Assembly (NCBI GenBank): GCA_016744455.1
Contig: JADGEI010000014.1
Location: 38,827-102,826, forward strand
DNA from: Alcanivoracaceae bacterium
Lineage (GTDB): Bacteria; Pseudomonadota; Gammaproteobacteria; Xanthomonadales; Marinicellaceae
Direction of reading: 5' to 3'
Length of the DNA: 64,000 bases
Under the pieces are notes generated by a model that worked only from the letters and a program-made list of their open reading frames with translations, was not told the origin of the DNA and made no database searches. Shown piece by piece: positions 38,549 to 48,288 of the stretch (positions within the stretch are counted from its first letter, which is position 1; every line of letters starts with the position of its first letter). Both the position numbers and the translations under genes were made by a program.

Positions 38549-39019
38549 ATGACTAAAGAAAAATTTATGCGTAAAGCTATTGAGCTTTCGATTAACAATG
38601 TTAAAAACAATAATGGCGGACCATTTGGAGCTGTAGTTGTAAAAGATGGGAAAATAATTGCAACTGGAGCTAATTGTGTTACTAGTCATAATGACCCAAC
38701 AGCCCATGCCGAAGTCATGGCCATTCGTAACGCTTGTAAAGAGCTAAATAGTTTTCAACTAGATGATTGTGAAATTTATACCTCCTGTGAACCCTGCCCT
38801 ATGTGCCTCGGAGCAATTTATTGGGCACGACCAAAAGCCATCTATTATGGCAACAGTAAAAAAGATGCCGCCAATATAAATTTTGATGATCAATTCATTT
38901 ATGACGAACTGGGGCTAGACTTGCATCAAAGAAAATTGAAAATTGAACAAATGTTAAGCAATGAAGCCATTCTTGCTTTTGAACTATGGCAATCAAACGT
39001 TGAAAAAACAGAGTATTAA
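38549..39019 (+). CDS. guaD: Guanine deaminase (cytidine deaminase fold)
   Basis: 156 residues, the same length as the Bacillus subtilis enzyme. The zinc site is His53-Ala-Glu55 (NDPTAHAEVMAIR) and PCPMC with Cys83 and Cys86 (TSCEPCPMCLGAIYWARPKA). The stretch DAANINFDDQFIYDELGLD is typical of guanine deaminase rather than of tRNA adenosine deaminase TadA. It converts guanine to xanthine. I start at 38549; an ATG at 38516 inside the TetR gene is possible but adds 11 unconserved residues. A functional tie to the acyl-CoA genes upstream is not obvious. Confidence 0.88.
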   Translation: MTKEKFMRKAIELSINNVKNNNGGPFGAVVVKDGKIIATGANCVTSHNDPTAHAEVMAIRNACKELNSFQLDDCEIYTSCEPCPMCLGAIYWARPKAIYYGNSKKDAANINFDDQFIYDELGLDLHQRKLKIEQMLSNEAILAFELWQSNVEKTEY

Positions 39020-39021
39020 TT

Positions 39022-39744
39022 ATGAAAAAAATTATTCTTATCCTACTAGTGACTACAAACCTATCATTCGCAGATACTTTTTTTGGTGTAAATGCTGGTA
39101 TACAAACATGGTTGTATAATACATCTGGCAATTTATCAGTTGATAACAATGTTTTCAACGCAATAAATAATCTTGATGAAAATTCAGAAAATAGCACGAC
39201 TCTTTTTGCCTCACTAGAACATGGAATCCCTTTATTACCAAATTTTAAAATTAAACATACTAATTTTGAAACCGATTATTATACTGCTGAAAACAACAAC
39301 TGTTTAACAATTTTTCCTATTGAGTGCTTTCCTGATACAGGCATTGATTTAAGCCATACTGACATCACACTATACTATGAAATACTTGATAATTGGGTTA
39401 ACCTAGATTTAGGGTTTAGCGCCATTTATTTTAATGGTAGTATAGATTTTGACAGAGGATTTAATTCTGATGTAGATTATTCTGAACTTGTACCTGCACT
39501 TTATGGTAAAGCCATGATTGAACTCCCAATAACTGATTTAAGTGTCAGTTTAACAACCAACGTAGCTACACTTACTGATAATACAATTATTGATTTTGAA
39601 ATAGCAACACAGTATAAAATTGGTTTAGGGTTCAGTGTTGAAGCAGGTTTGCGTCAACAAACTATCGATTTGGAAGATGATAATGGTGTAGATATACACT
39701 CTAATGCAACTGGCGTTTTTGCAGCTTTGAATTTTCACTTTTAA
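39022..39744 (+). CDS. Outer-membrane beta-barrel protein (TIGR04219-like)
   Basis: 240 residues with a signal peptide (about 1-17, KKIILILLVTTNLSFA) and alternating beta-strands ending in an aromatic C-terminus (AALNFHF), the usual outer-membrane insertion signal. The opening DTFFGVNAGIQTWLYNTSGNLS and the HGIPLLPNFKIKHTNFET segment are typical of the TIGR04219 barrel family, of unknown function. Only two bases separate it from guaD, so it is probably co-transcribed. Confidence 0.85.
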   Translation: MKKIILILLVTTNLSFADTFFGVNAGIQTWLYNTSGNLSVDNNVFNAINNLDENSENSTTLFASLEHGIPLLPNFKIKHTNFETDYYTAENNNCLTIFPIECFPDTGIDLSHTDITLYYEILDNWVNLDLGFSAIYFNGSIDFDRGFNSDVDYSELVPALYGKAMIELPITDLSVSLTTNVATLTDNTIIDFEIATQYKIGLGFSVEAGLRQQTIDLEDDNGVDIHSNATGVFAALNFHF

Positions 39745-39836
39745 CATTTTTTAACTTTTGCCATTCGTATAATATTGATTTCTTTAAACTACTATGATAT
39801 ATTAGCAACTTCTAATATAACTTCGAGAACTACGAA

Positions 39837-40142
39837 ATGAAAAAATTATTATTAACGGGTACAATTTTAGCCGCTAGCTTAATAACATCAAGTACATTTG
39901 CAGCAGATATTGCTGCTGGTAAAACCAAGTCTGCCACTTGTATGGCTTGTCATGGCCCTGCTGGTGTTTCATCAAATCCAATGTGGCCGAACCTTGCTGG
40001 CCAACAGGAAGTATATTTAGCTAAACAGATTAAGGCGTTTAAAAACGGAACAAGAAAAGACCCATTGATGGCTCCTATGGTTGCAGCTTTATCAGATGCT
40101 GATATTGCAAATTTAGCAGCTTATTATTCAAGTTTAAAATAA
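39837..40142 (+). CDS. Small periplasmic cytochrome c
   Basis: 101 residues. Signal peptide about 1-22 ([13 protein letters not shown]), then a single haem site CMACH (Cys35, Cys38, His39), and a probable axial Met in PLMAPM (Met78 or Met81). The fold pattern ([37 protein letters not shown]) is class I cytochrome c of the c4/c5 half type. It carries electrons in the periplasm, probably to an oxidase. Confidence 0.95.
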   Translation: MKKLLLTGTILAASLITSSTFAADIAAGKTKSATCMACHGPAGVSSNPMWPNLAGQQEVYLAKQIKAFKNGTRKDPLMAPMVAALSDADIANLAAYYSSLK

Positions 40143-40163
40143 GCCATTCCACATTTTCAGATA

Positions 40164-40192
40164 AAAGCCTAACAATTAGTTGGGCTTTTTTT
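40164..40192. terminator. Bidirectional rho-independent terminator
   Basis: AAAGCCTAAC-AATTA-GTTGGGCTTT followed by a T run on the plus strand; the minus strand also ends in GGCTTTT. It serves the cytochrome c gene and the convergent 1109-residue protein gene. Confidence 0.88.
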
Positions 40193-43100
40193 ATTCAAAT
40201 CCATTCTCAAAAACTTCCTCAATAAATTCACATGATTGTATTTTGACATGATCAATATCCCAACCATCCCCTCCTGAAGCAGAATCCGTTGCCATTCGGA
40301 ACCTAAAGGTAACAGTTTCACCAGCATATTCGTCAATATTTACGATTGAGTTCGTGTATACTTGAGGATTACCACACCATGCTTGATAACCAAATAGCGG
40401 GTTGCTACTTTTAAATGGACCATTGTAAGGGTCTGTTAATAGTTTTTCTTGTGCTATTGGTAGAAACAACCCTCCTCCATCTAGTGACACCTCAATCAAC
40501 CCACCATCCCAACAAGCATTTTCGCCGCTGGCTTCCATATCTTGAAAATTATTAAACTCTAATGTTAAAGGCGCTTGAGATAAAGGCAAATGTATCGTAG
40601 GTGATGTAATAACAGTATCACTTTGATTGGTTATATCAGTTATATGAATATGTTGAGTACCAGTATTTGGATTATTGGTCGCTAAAACCCAGTTATTTGT
40701 ACCTTCAATTGAATCAGACACCCATCCTTGCAACCCGCTTTCAAAATCATACTCTTCGGTAATCAATGGGCGAGAATTTGACAAACATTCACCAGCCAAG
40801 GGGCCAGATGTAAATTGATTAATTGTAGATGCCACACCTTGACCACAAATATTACCGGCTATTACTCGCCAGTAATAAACAGTTTCAGGATCCAGGCCAA
40901 TCTCAGAAATATACTTTGTCCCAAAAACAATAGATGTATCAAGTAATGTTGTAAAATTCTTATCGCTTGCTAATTCAAATTGATAAAATGAGGTATTGGC
41001 ACTAGGAGACCATATAAATTGCCGTTTTTGAATCGAGACTAAATTTGCATTATTAATGGGTTGTAAAAGAGTAGATGGAACAGGCAAGCCCTCTACAACT
41101 GTTAAACTCACACTTGTTGCTGCTTCCAATGATGATGTTATTGAATCAGTAGCATTTATTTTTATTTGATATTCTCCTGCTGCAACACCTGCCGATAAAC
41201 CAGTCAACTGAAGCTGGCTATTTGTTGTAGGAACGATCAGTGGGTTTATACTGAAGTCGCAAGTTGCGCCTAGTGGGCAGTTAGTAACAGATAAATTGGT
41301 TGTGTCATCAAAATGCCCTGCTAATTCAAAGTTGAAATTTGCCACGTCATCTAACGTGCACACTTCTTGTATAGGATTACTCGTTATAATAGAAACACAA
41401 TCTGCGAAATCAAATGACCCTATTCGTGTCTGCCAAGATGAATCTCCTGTGGTTTTAATGTACTCAGCTGCAAACCAAAATCGACAATCATCACTTGGAT
41501 CGATATCCATTGAAGAGTAATCACCCCAACGAAATGTATCTGTTTGTACACCTGTTCCTTCTATCAAGGATTGTTCAGGTCTCATATCTCCAAGTGTATC
41601 ATTAGATCTTCTTGCAGAATAACGAATACCAGGATGAACTGAATTATCAGCATCTACAACATTATAAACCATGGCAATATCCCCAGACCCATTCATTGAG
41701 ATACTCGACATCCAGCGATGAGACGAATCTGGAGCATATGTCCCTTCTTGAAATACTTGCCATTCACTATTTGCAAATTTTCGTAATTCAAACCAACGTG
41801 GTGCAGCGTGATCACCATTTGCTAATGCATCAACAGTCCAAGAACCTAGTAACGTTTCATATTCACCAAAATTGCGGTATTGAAACCTCTGCATAGGCCA
41901 CCAAGAACCACTATCAATTGAAATATTTGAACCTGCTTGTGGTAAACAACCTCTTTGAAACAAGCCACAAACCGTCCATATGAAATCAGTGATTTCTGGT
42001 GGTTTAAAGCTTTTTAACAAACTAAAATAAGAATCAGCTGGAAACTCCCAATCCACATGAAATTCATAAAGATCAATAGAGTCATCAGTAGGAGCAGGTG
42101 TGCCAAAATATTCTTCACCACCATCAATAATAGTATAAAACAAACCAGCTGAACCAGATGGTGCTGGCAATGCACCATCTTGATCTGCTGGCATCAATAG
42201 GTTTGGGTAATTCTGAAAAAACTGTGCTGAGCGTGCTTCAACTCCTGCAAGCATAGACATTCGATCAATTGCGTAGACATCATAAGATTCAGGAGACCCT
42301 GTATTGGTACCCATATAATAGGCATTATTGATTGGATCAGACCAAACACCAAGTTTATAATAATCCGGTAAACGTTGAGTTGGTAGTTCATAGAGATAAT
42401 AACTGCCTAAAGGGTCCGAACTAACTGATACAGCAAAACAAACACTTTGTGCCGACCGTGTTGCAAACTGTGACAATATAAAACGATCTGCTTGTTGGTC
42501 ATATAAGGCGATTGCATCTCCATCATTATTATCTTCACAAACGCCGCCAAAGCCTTGCCAAAGTGTATTTGTTGCAATTGGACCAGCTAGTTGATTTCCT
42601 GATTTATCGTATACCGCAAAAACATGATTGACCATTTGAATGTAATGATTTTCCCCAACGGCAGCAGCAACATCCGCTGGAGATTGACTACTCGTCCCAC
42701 TTAATCCCTCAAAAGTAATACTGGGGAAAGGAATTGTTCCCATAGAAGCTTTTACCTGCAAAGATTTTACTGCTAATACATCGTCGACAGAATCACTTAT
42801 TTCAGTGCCGTATCTTCTGCCTTTAGTATCAAAGGCTTTTTCAATTTCTTTAACAATATTAGGTGTATTTGATGTGGGATTTTTGTTATTAACACTGCTC
42901 GTTAAATTTGAAACATTTATACTAGTCAACGGCCCCTTCATTGAAAGCAGAAATGGGTTAAATTGTTTTTTCTCGGAAATCTTAACAGCTTTAGCATTGA
43001 TGCTCGGCTTTAAAACTACAGCTTGTATAGCCACAACCTGATTTGGTGTCAAAACTGGTATTGAGTTTTCAGAATTCGACAAATTCAGATTATTCTTTAA

Positions 43101-43520
43101 AAAAGGCTTAGTAAATTGTATCGCAATCAATGGCCCATACAATTTTCTATTAACATGAATTTCCAGTAATAAATTTGGGTGTAAAGCTAAAACTTTTACA
43201 AATTGATCATTCAACTGATTACCAATCTTCAAGCTAAACTTCCCTTCGTTAAACAAAATTTTAGGAAACTCTTGCCTAAATAACACTTGCTTTGAATCAA
43301 ATTTCAACAACTTTATTGAAACAGAATATGTTCCTTCAATAGGTTGGCTTTTTTGGTTAACTATGTTTCCAGAATAACTTATTAAATTTTTATAACCCTT
43401 ATCTATTGATTTTGCAGGTGAAATGTCAATCCAAAATAATAAAAATATTAAGGTGCTGTTAAGTAAATTGAATTTACCAAGCGTATATTGTTTTATAGGA
43501 ATTAGAGGTTTTACTAGCAT
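40191..43520 (-). CDS. Large secreted multidomain protein ending in an FENGFE tail
   Basis: 1109 residues. An N-terminal hydrophobic signal (about 19-36) leads to a beta domain (about 45-165). Residues about 230-680 look like a propeller or lectin-type fold (ITFEGLSGTSSQSPADVAAAVG; FGEYETLLGSWTVDALANG), then a fibronectin-like unit (about 770-905) and a C-terminal jelly-roll-like domain (about 925-1095) with DGGLIEVSLDGGGLFLPI and TVTFRFRMATDSASGGDGW. The last is related to the domain at residues 1060-1195 of the large propeller protein at 19.4 kb. The last six residues are FENGFE. No catalytic motif seen. Probably surface or secreted; function unknown. Confidence 0.78.
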   Translation of the reverse strand: MLVKPLIPIKQYTLGKFNLLNSTLIFLLFWIDISPAKSIDKGYKNLISYSGNIVNQKSQPIEGTYSVSIKLLKFDSKQVLFRQEFPKILFNEGKFSLKIGNQLNDQFVKVLALHPNLLLEIHVNRKLYGPLIAIQFTKPFLKNNLNLSNSENSIPVLTPNQVVAIQAVVLKPSINAKAVKISEKKQFNPFLLSMKGPLTSINVSNLTSSVNNKNPTSNTPNIVKEIEKAFDTKGRRYGTEISDSVDDVLAVKSLQVKASMGTIPFPSITFEGLSGTSSQSPADVAAAVGENHYIQMVNHVFAVYDKSGNQLAGPIATNTLWQGFGGVCEDNNDGDAIALYDQQADRFILSQFATRSAQSVCFAVSVSSDPLGSYYLYELPTQRLPDYYKLGVWSDPINNAYYMGTNTGSPESYDVYAIDRMSMLAGVEARSAQFFQNYPNLLMPADQDGALPAPSGSAGLFYTIIDGGEEYFGTPAPTDDSIDLYEFHVDWEFPADSYFSLLKSFKPPEITDFIWTVCGLFQRGCLPQAGSNISIDSGSWWPMQRFQYRNFGEYETLLGSWTVDALANGDHAAPRWFELRKFANSEWQVFQEGTYAPDSSHRWMSSISMNGSGDIAMVYNVVDADNSVHPGIRYSARRSNDTLGDMRPEQSLIEGTGVQTDTFRWGDYSSMDIDPSDDCRFWFAAEYIKTTGDSSWQTRIGSFDFADCVSIITSNPIQEVCTLDDVANFNFELAGHFDDTTNLSVTNCPLGATCDFSINPLIVPTTNSQLQLTGLSAGVAAGEYQIKINATDSITSSLEAATSVSLTVVEGLPVPSTLLQPINNANLVSIQKRQFIWSPSANTSFYQFELASDKNFTTLLDTSIVFGTKYISEIGLDPETVYYWRVIAGNICGQGVASTINQFTSGPLAGECLSNSRPLITEEYDFESGLQGWVSDSIEGTNNWVLATNNPNTGTQHIHITDITNQSDTVITSPTIHLPLSQAPLTLEFNNFQDMEASGENACWDGGLIEVSLDGGGLFLPIAQEKLLTDPYNGPFKSSNPLFGYQAWCGNPQVYTNSIVNIDEYAGETVTFRFRMATDSASGGDGWDIDHVKIQSCEFIEEVFENGFE

Positions 43521-43561
43521 TGTCTTTAATATTGAAATTCTCTATTATCATAGCATAACAT

Positions 43562-44227
43562 CTATTTAAGGGTACCTCTATTAATTGTGGTGCTGTTAAG
43601 TTTTGTTAACATGACAGTATCAGAGTTGATTATATCAAGCCTACAATTCCAAGTTTTCGCGATATACTCGAAAGTCTCAGTACTATAAAAACAAACATGT
43701 GTTGGGTCATTTTTATAGTGCCAATTAGCAAATCTTGATTTATTAAGCACTCGTTTAGTCATTATACCTAAAGCGCCAAAAGTTTTAAGACAGGCAAACA
43801 ATGTGTTTAATTCTTGATGAGGAAAATGCAAGTGTTCGATAACTTCAGTGCAAGTAATAAACCCATATTTTTGTTTCAACAAATCAGGATGATAATCATA
43901 AAAAATATCATAATTTTCAACTTTAAACCCTCTATCCGCAAGCATTTCTGAGATGGTTGGGCCAGGTCCACAACCAAAATCCAATCCATTTTCACCAGCT
44001 TTAAGTTTCTCTAATAATGGAACTACCAACTTATTGAGAAACTTTCGATAACCTAAGTCATGAGGGTCATTTTGATGTTTATCATAGATTAATTTTTCAG
44101 CTTGGGGGCTCAAATATCTTTCTGGCAAGACAAATACTAAAAAGCAGTTATGACATTGCCAATAATCTCGTTTATCATCAGCATAATAAATTTCACTATT
44201 TTTATTCAAGCATAATGGGCAGTTCAT
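43562..44227 (-). CDS. Class I SAM-dependent methyltransferase with zinc-ribbon N-terminus
   Basis: 221 residues. An N-terminal CPLC...CHNC zinc ribbon (residues 3-33) is followed by a methyltransferase domain with SAM motif LDFGCGPGPTISEML and a CTEVIEHLHFPHQEL acidic motif. The zinc ribbon plus methyltransferase layout is that of the Methyltransf_23-type proteins with a ribbon of the rRNA or sugar methyltransferase class; substrate unknown. It starts divergently from the amidohydrolase gene. Confidence 0.82.
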   Translation of the reverse strand: MNCPLCLNKNSEIYYADDKRDYWQCHNCFLVFVLPERYLSPQAEKLIYDKHQNDPHDLGYRKFLNKLVVPLLEKLKAGENGLDFGCGPGPTISEMLADRGFKVENYDIFYDYHPDLLKQKYGFITCTEVIEHLHFPHQELNTLFACLKTFGALGIMTKRVLNKSRFANWHYKNDPTHVCFYSTETFEYIAKTWNCRLDIINSDTVMLTKLNSTTINRGTLK

Positions 44228-44270
44228 GTGTTATTATACTAACCTCTTAAAATCCAATGATACCATAAAC

Positions 44271-47200
44271 ATGAAGTATTCAATTATAATGTTAAGCCTT
44301 TTATTCTGTACTTTCTCCTTTGCAGAGAATCAAAAAAATGAAAAGGATGAGAAGAAGGAATGGGATGTCAACAATCCACCTGGTGAAACCACGTTAGCAA
44401 CAATAAAGACTTCAACAGGTACGTGGATGAACTTGGATGTATCACCAAATGGAAAAACCATCATATTTGACTTACTTGGCGATATTTACACTATGCCAAT
44501 AGTTGGCGGTAAAGCAACTAATATTACTAACTCTATGGCATGGGATATGCAACCACGATTTTCCCCAAATGGAGAATCTATAGCATTTACAACTGATGAG
44601 GGTGGTGGCGACAATATTTGGACAATGAATATAGATGGCAGTAATCATCAACAAGTCACAAAAGAGCGATTCAGATTGCTTAATCAACCAGCTTGGTCAA
44701 TCGATGGCCAATACATCATTGCACGAAAACACTTTACAGGCATGCGTTCAATTGGTTCTGGTGAAATTTGGATGTACCATAAATCTGGTGGTGATGGTGT
44801 CCAATTAAATAAACGCCCAAATGAGCAAAAAGATTTAGGTGAACCAATATTTACACCTGATGGTAAGCATGTATTGTATTCCAGAGATGCTACACCTGGA
44901 AAATATTTTGAATACTCAAAAGATTCAAATAACCAAATTTATGACATTGAGGCCATTAATTTAAAAACAGGTGAAATTGATGTTTGGGTAAATGGAACAG
45001 GAGGAGCTGTACGCCCTACACCATCACCTGATGGAAAAACTTTAGCATTCGTACGTCGTGTCCGTAATCAATCAACGTTATTTTTACAAGACCGAGAAAG
45101 TGGGAAATTAACAGCGCTATACGACAACTTAGAAAGAGACATGCAAGAGACTTGGGCAATTCACGGTGTTTATCCAAGTTTTGCATGGACAAATGGTGGT
45201 AAAGATATAGTTTTTTATGCCAAAGGTAAGATACATAAAATAAACGTAGCAAGTAAAACTACAGTAGAAATTCCTTTCCAAATTGATGACACTCGTAAAA
45301 TTTCTAAAGCAGTAACCGTTAAAATCAATCCTGCTCCTGAGCAATTTGATGCCAAGATGTTAAGATGGCTTCAAAAATCTCCACAAGGTGAATTGATAGT
45401 ATTTCAATCTTTAGGTTATATTTACACTGTTGAATTACCAAATGGCAAGCCAAAACGCTTAACTAAACAGAGCAAAAATTTTGAACAACACCCTAAATTT
45501 TCTCAAGATGGAAAATCAATAATTTATACCACCTGGAATGATATAGACTTAGGAACTGTTCAAATCGCATCACTTTCTGGACGTACAAAACAAGTAACGA
45601 CGAAACCTGGACACTATATCAATCCAAGTATTTCATCTGATAATAAAACAATAGTAGTTGAAGCCATTAGTGGTGGTTACCTAACTTCGCCTTTATATTC
45701 ACAAGAAACAGGTGTATTTGTAATCAATCGTAAATCAGGTAAACGAACAGAAATTACTAAAAATGGCTCAGATCCATTTTTTGCAAAAGATTCAAAACGT
45801 GTTTTTTATACAACATCTGATAAAGAAGGGGAAGTGATTACCACTCAACTAGAAAGCCGTGATTTAAAGGGAAATAATAATGAAAAACATTATTCAGGGA
45901 ACTGGATAACGGACTACAGTATTTCACCAGATAATAAGTGGTTAGCATTTATTCAAAACTTCCAAGTTTATGTGACACCATTTATCCAAAGCGGCAAATT
46001 CATCTCAACAGGCTCTAAGGCAAGTAACCTACCCTTACATAAATTTTCAAAAAATGCTGGAAATTACCTGACATGGTTAAATGATTCCTCAGCACTTTCA
46101 TGGGCATTGGGTGCAAAAATCCACCAACAAAAATTAGCCGATAAATTTGAATTTCTTGGCGGAAATAAAGACAATTCACCACAATCAACAGAAATAACAT
46201 TCAAGGTTAAAACTGACATTCCAAATTCTAGTGTGCTACTCAAAGGTGCAAAAATTATCACCATGAAAGGTGATGAGGTCATTGAAAATGGTTCAATTTT
46301 GGTTAAAGGCAACCGCATAATTGAAATTGGTACAAACATTAATACCAATGCCAAGGTTATTGACGTCTCAGGAAAAACAATCATGCCTGGCATTGTAGAT
46401 GTGCATTGGCATGGGCCCTACGCCAACAATCAAATTATACCTCAAACAAATTGGCACGCATTGGGTAACCTAGCATTTGGTGTAACCACAGAACATAACC
46501 CATCAGCTGATACGGCAGCAGTTTTTGCTGCAAGCGAAATGCAACAAGCCGGTGTAATTACAGCGCCGCGCACTTTCTCAACGGGTACAATTTTATATGG
46601 AGCAACACAATTTATTTCTGCGCCAGTTAACTCTCTAGATGACGCAATTGGGCATTTACAACGCATGAAAGATGTAGGTGCATTTTCTGTTAAAAGTTAC
46701 AATCAACCCCGTCGTGAACAACGTCAACAAATTATTGAAGCAGCACGCCAAACCAATTTGATGGTTGTTCCAGAAGGGGGCTCATTGCTACAACACAACC
46801 TCAACATGATAATAGATGGTCACACAGGGATTGAACATTCCATTCCTGTTGGCGCAATTTATGACGATGTACTACAACTCTGGTCTCAATCAGACACAGC
46901 TTACACGCCAACACTCATCGTCGGTTATGGTGGGATTTGGGGAGAAAAATACTGGTATGACACAACTGAGGTTTGGAAACACCCACTCTTATCAAAATAT
47001 GTTCCAAAACATATTTTAGAACCCATATCAATTAGACGAACCAAAGCACCAATTGAAGATTATAATCATATTCGCAATGCTGAAGTAGCAACTAAATTAC
47101 AAAATGCAGGTGTCAAAGTTATGTTAGGGGCACATGGACAACGTGAAGGCTTAGGAGCTCATTGGGAAATGTGGATGTATGCACAAGGTGGAATGACACC

Positions 47201-47447
47201 AATAAATATCATTCGAATGGCTACTATAGATGGCGCAAAATATATAGGCATGGATAAAGATTTGGGTTCTCTTGAAAAAGGAAAATTAGCCGATTTAATT
47301 ATCCTTAATGAAAACCCATTAGATAACATCCGCAATTCGGATAAAGTGCATCAAGTGATGCTTAATGGACGTATGTATGATGCCAAAACAATGAACCAGG
47401 TTTATCCCGAAACGATTAAAAGAACTGCGTTTTATTTTGAACAGTAG
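44271..47447 (+). CDS. Secreted TolB-propeller/amidohydrolase fusion protein
   Basis: 1058 residues. I start at the ATG at 44271, which begins a signal peptide (KYSIIMLSLLFCTFSFA); a longer frame to 44226 would destroy it. Residues about 40-640 hold PD40/TolB-like blades (LDVSPNGKTIIFDLLGDIY; PRFSPNGESIAFTTDEGG). From about 655 comes an amidohydrolase domain with the metal motif HWH at residues 712-714 (MPGIVDVHWHGPY), IDGHTGIEH and the closing GSLEKGKLADLIILNENPL. It resembles prolidase/imidazolonepropionase-like hydrolases; probably cleaves peptides in the periplasm or outside. Metal ligands look intact. Confidence 0.88.
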   Translation: MKYSIIMLSLLFCTFSFAENQKNEKDEKKEWDVNNPPGETTLATIKTSTGTWMNLDVSPNGKTIIFDLLGDIYTMPIVGGKATNITNSMAWDMQPRFSPNGESIAFTTDEGGGDNIWTMNIDGSNHQQVTKERFRLLNQPAWSIDGQYIIARKHFTGMRSIGSGEIWMYHKSGGDGVQLNKRPNEQKDLGEPIFTPDGKHVLYSRDATPGKYFEYSKDSNNQIYDIEAINLKTGEIDVWVNGTGGAVRPTPSPDGKTLAFVRRVRNQSTLFLQDRESGKLTALYDNLERDMQETWAIHGVYPSFAWTNGGKDIVFYAKGKIHKINVASKTTVEIPFQIDDTRKISKAVTVKINPAPEQFDAKMLRWLQKSPQGELIVFQSLGYIYTVELPNGKPKRLTKQSKNFEQHPKFSQDGKSIIYTTWNDIDLGTVQIASLSGRTKQVTTKPGHYINPSISSDNKTIVVEAISGGYLTSPLYSQETGVFVINRKSGKRTEITKNGSDPFFAKDSKRVFYTTSDKEGEVITTQLESRDLKGNNNEKHYSGNWITDYSISPDNKWLAFIQNFQVYVTPFIQSGKFISTGSKASNLPLHKFSKNAGNYLTWLNDSSALSWALGAKIHQQKLADKFEFLGGNKDNSPQSTEITFKVKTDIPNSSVLLKGAKIITMKGDEVIENGSILVKGNRIIEIGTNINTNAKVIDVSGKTIMPGIVDVHWHGPYANNQIIPQTNWHALGNLAFGVTTEHNPSADTAAVFAASEMQQAGVITAPRTFSTGTILYGATQFISAPVNSLDDAIGHLQRMKDVGAFSVKSYNQPRREQRQQIIEAARQTNLMVVPEGGSLLQHNLNMIIDGHTGIEHSIPVGAIYDDVLQLWSQSDTAYTPTLIVGYGGIWGEKYWYDTTEVWKHPLLSKYVPKHILEPISIRRTKAPIEDYNHIRNAEVATKLQNAGVKVMLGAHGQREGLGAHWEMWMYAQGGMTPINIIRMATIDGAKYIGMDKDLGSLEKGKLADLIILNENPLDNIRNSDKVHQVMLNGRMYDAKTMNQVYPETIKRTAFYFEQ

Positions 47448-47505
47448 AGGCTATCTAATGCAGCTCAATTAATAGGAAGCCCTTTAGCGATTGGTAGAAT
47501 AATGT

Positions 47506-47550
47506 GTTGGGCTATATAAAGCGCTATATTAACCCGGCGGTATAATACCG
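47506..47550. repeat. Two adjacent palindromes after the amidohydrolase gene
   Basis: GTTGGGCTATATAAAGCGC and its near mirror TATATTAACCC span 47506-47536; a perfect CGGTAT-A-ATACCG follows at 47538-47550. Both lie between convergent genes. Neither has a T run. Confidence 0.5.
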
Positions 47551-47613
47551 TAATTCAGGGTGATAAGAAATTTTCTTATGATTGGTCTAATTTTAAAAGG
47601 TGTAAGAACACGT

Positions 47614-47647
47614 GGCTATTATCAATATTATAATTTTGATAATAGCC
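47614..47647. repeat. Perfect 12-bp inverted repeat between convergent genes
   Basis: GGCTATTATCAA (47614-47625) and TTGATAATAGCC (47636-47647) around ten AT-only bases. No T run follows, so it is not a classical terminator. Confidence 0.6.
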
Positions 47648-47738
47648 CTAATTGCATTAGCAACTACAACACAACTTTATTTATGTTAAATAAAACTAAG
47701 GCAAGAAACACACTTATGCTTCAATAATAGTTAGAACC

Positions 47739-48203
47739 TTATTTTTGGGAAACATCCAAACGGTATGCCTCATGGCAGGCTACACAATTATTCATAAGAT
47801 GCGATAATTGTTCAAGAGAATATGAACCATCTTCAAGTGACTCAGCATCTAATGCCAATTGATCAAACTGTTTATGGGTGTCAAAGCCTAATTGTTTAAA
47901 AGCAAGTGGTAATTTACCAACCAATGTGGCAGGAACAGCTTGTTGTGCTGCCATTCCAACTTTTTTTGCTGAAACAGCAACTAGTTGCATATCTTCTTCC
48001 GCAACGCCTTTCGTAATTTGTTGAACAGTGGCTAAAAATTCACGCATTTCATCCAGAATTAAATCACGTTCACCAGCAGCTAACTGGATAGCCATCCGTC
48101 CATCTTCGCTTTCGACAACACTCCCTTGTATAATAAATTTATAGGAACCAGCAATAATAACCAGTAATAAGAAACCAATTACAATTAGATATGTTTTATG
48201 CAT
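47739..48203 (-). CDS. Membrane-anchored cytochrome c'-like protein
   Basis: 154 residues with an N-terminal membrane helix (about 5-24), a helical body and one C-terminal haem site CVACH (Cys140, Cys143, His144). Four-helix pattern with the haem motif near the end is that of cytochrome c' or c-556, which bind gases or pass electrons. No distal Met is evident. It lies 85 bases downstream of the amidohydrolase pair and may share their operon. Confidence 0.85.
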   Translation of the reverse strand: MHKTYLIVIGFLLLVIIAGSYKFIIQGSVVESEDGRMAIQLAAGERDLILDEMREFLATVQQITKGVAEEDMQLVAVSAKKVGMAAQQAVPATLVGKLPLAFKQLGFDTHKQFDQLALDAESLEDGSYSLEQLSHLMNNCVACHEAYRLDVSQK

Positions 48204-48288
48204 AATATACAGCCGTTTAAATTAACGTAGATTTTAACAGCTGTATATTAATAATGTCGATTATTAGCCTAAAACATGACCCATATCA

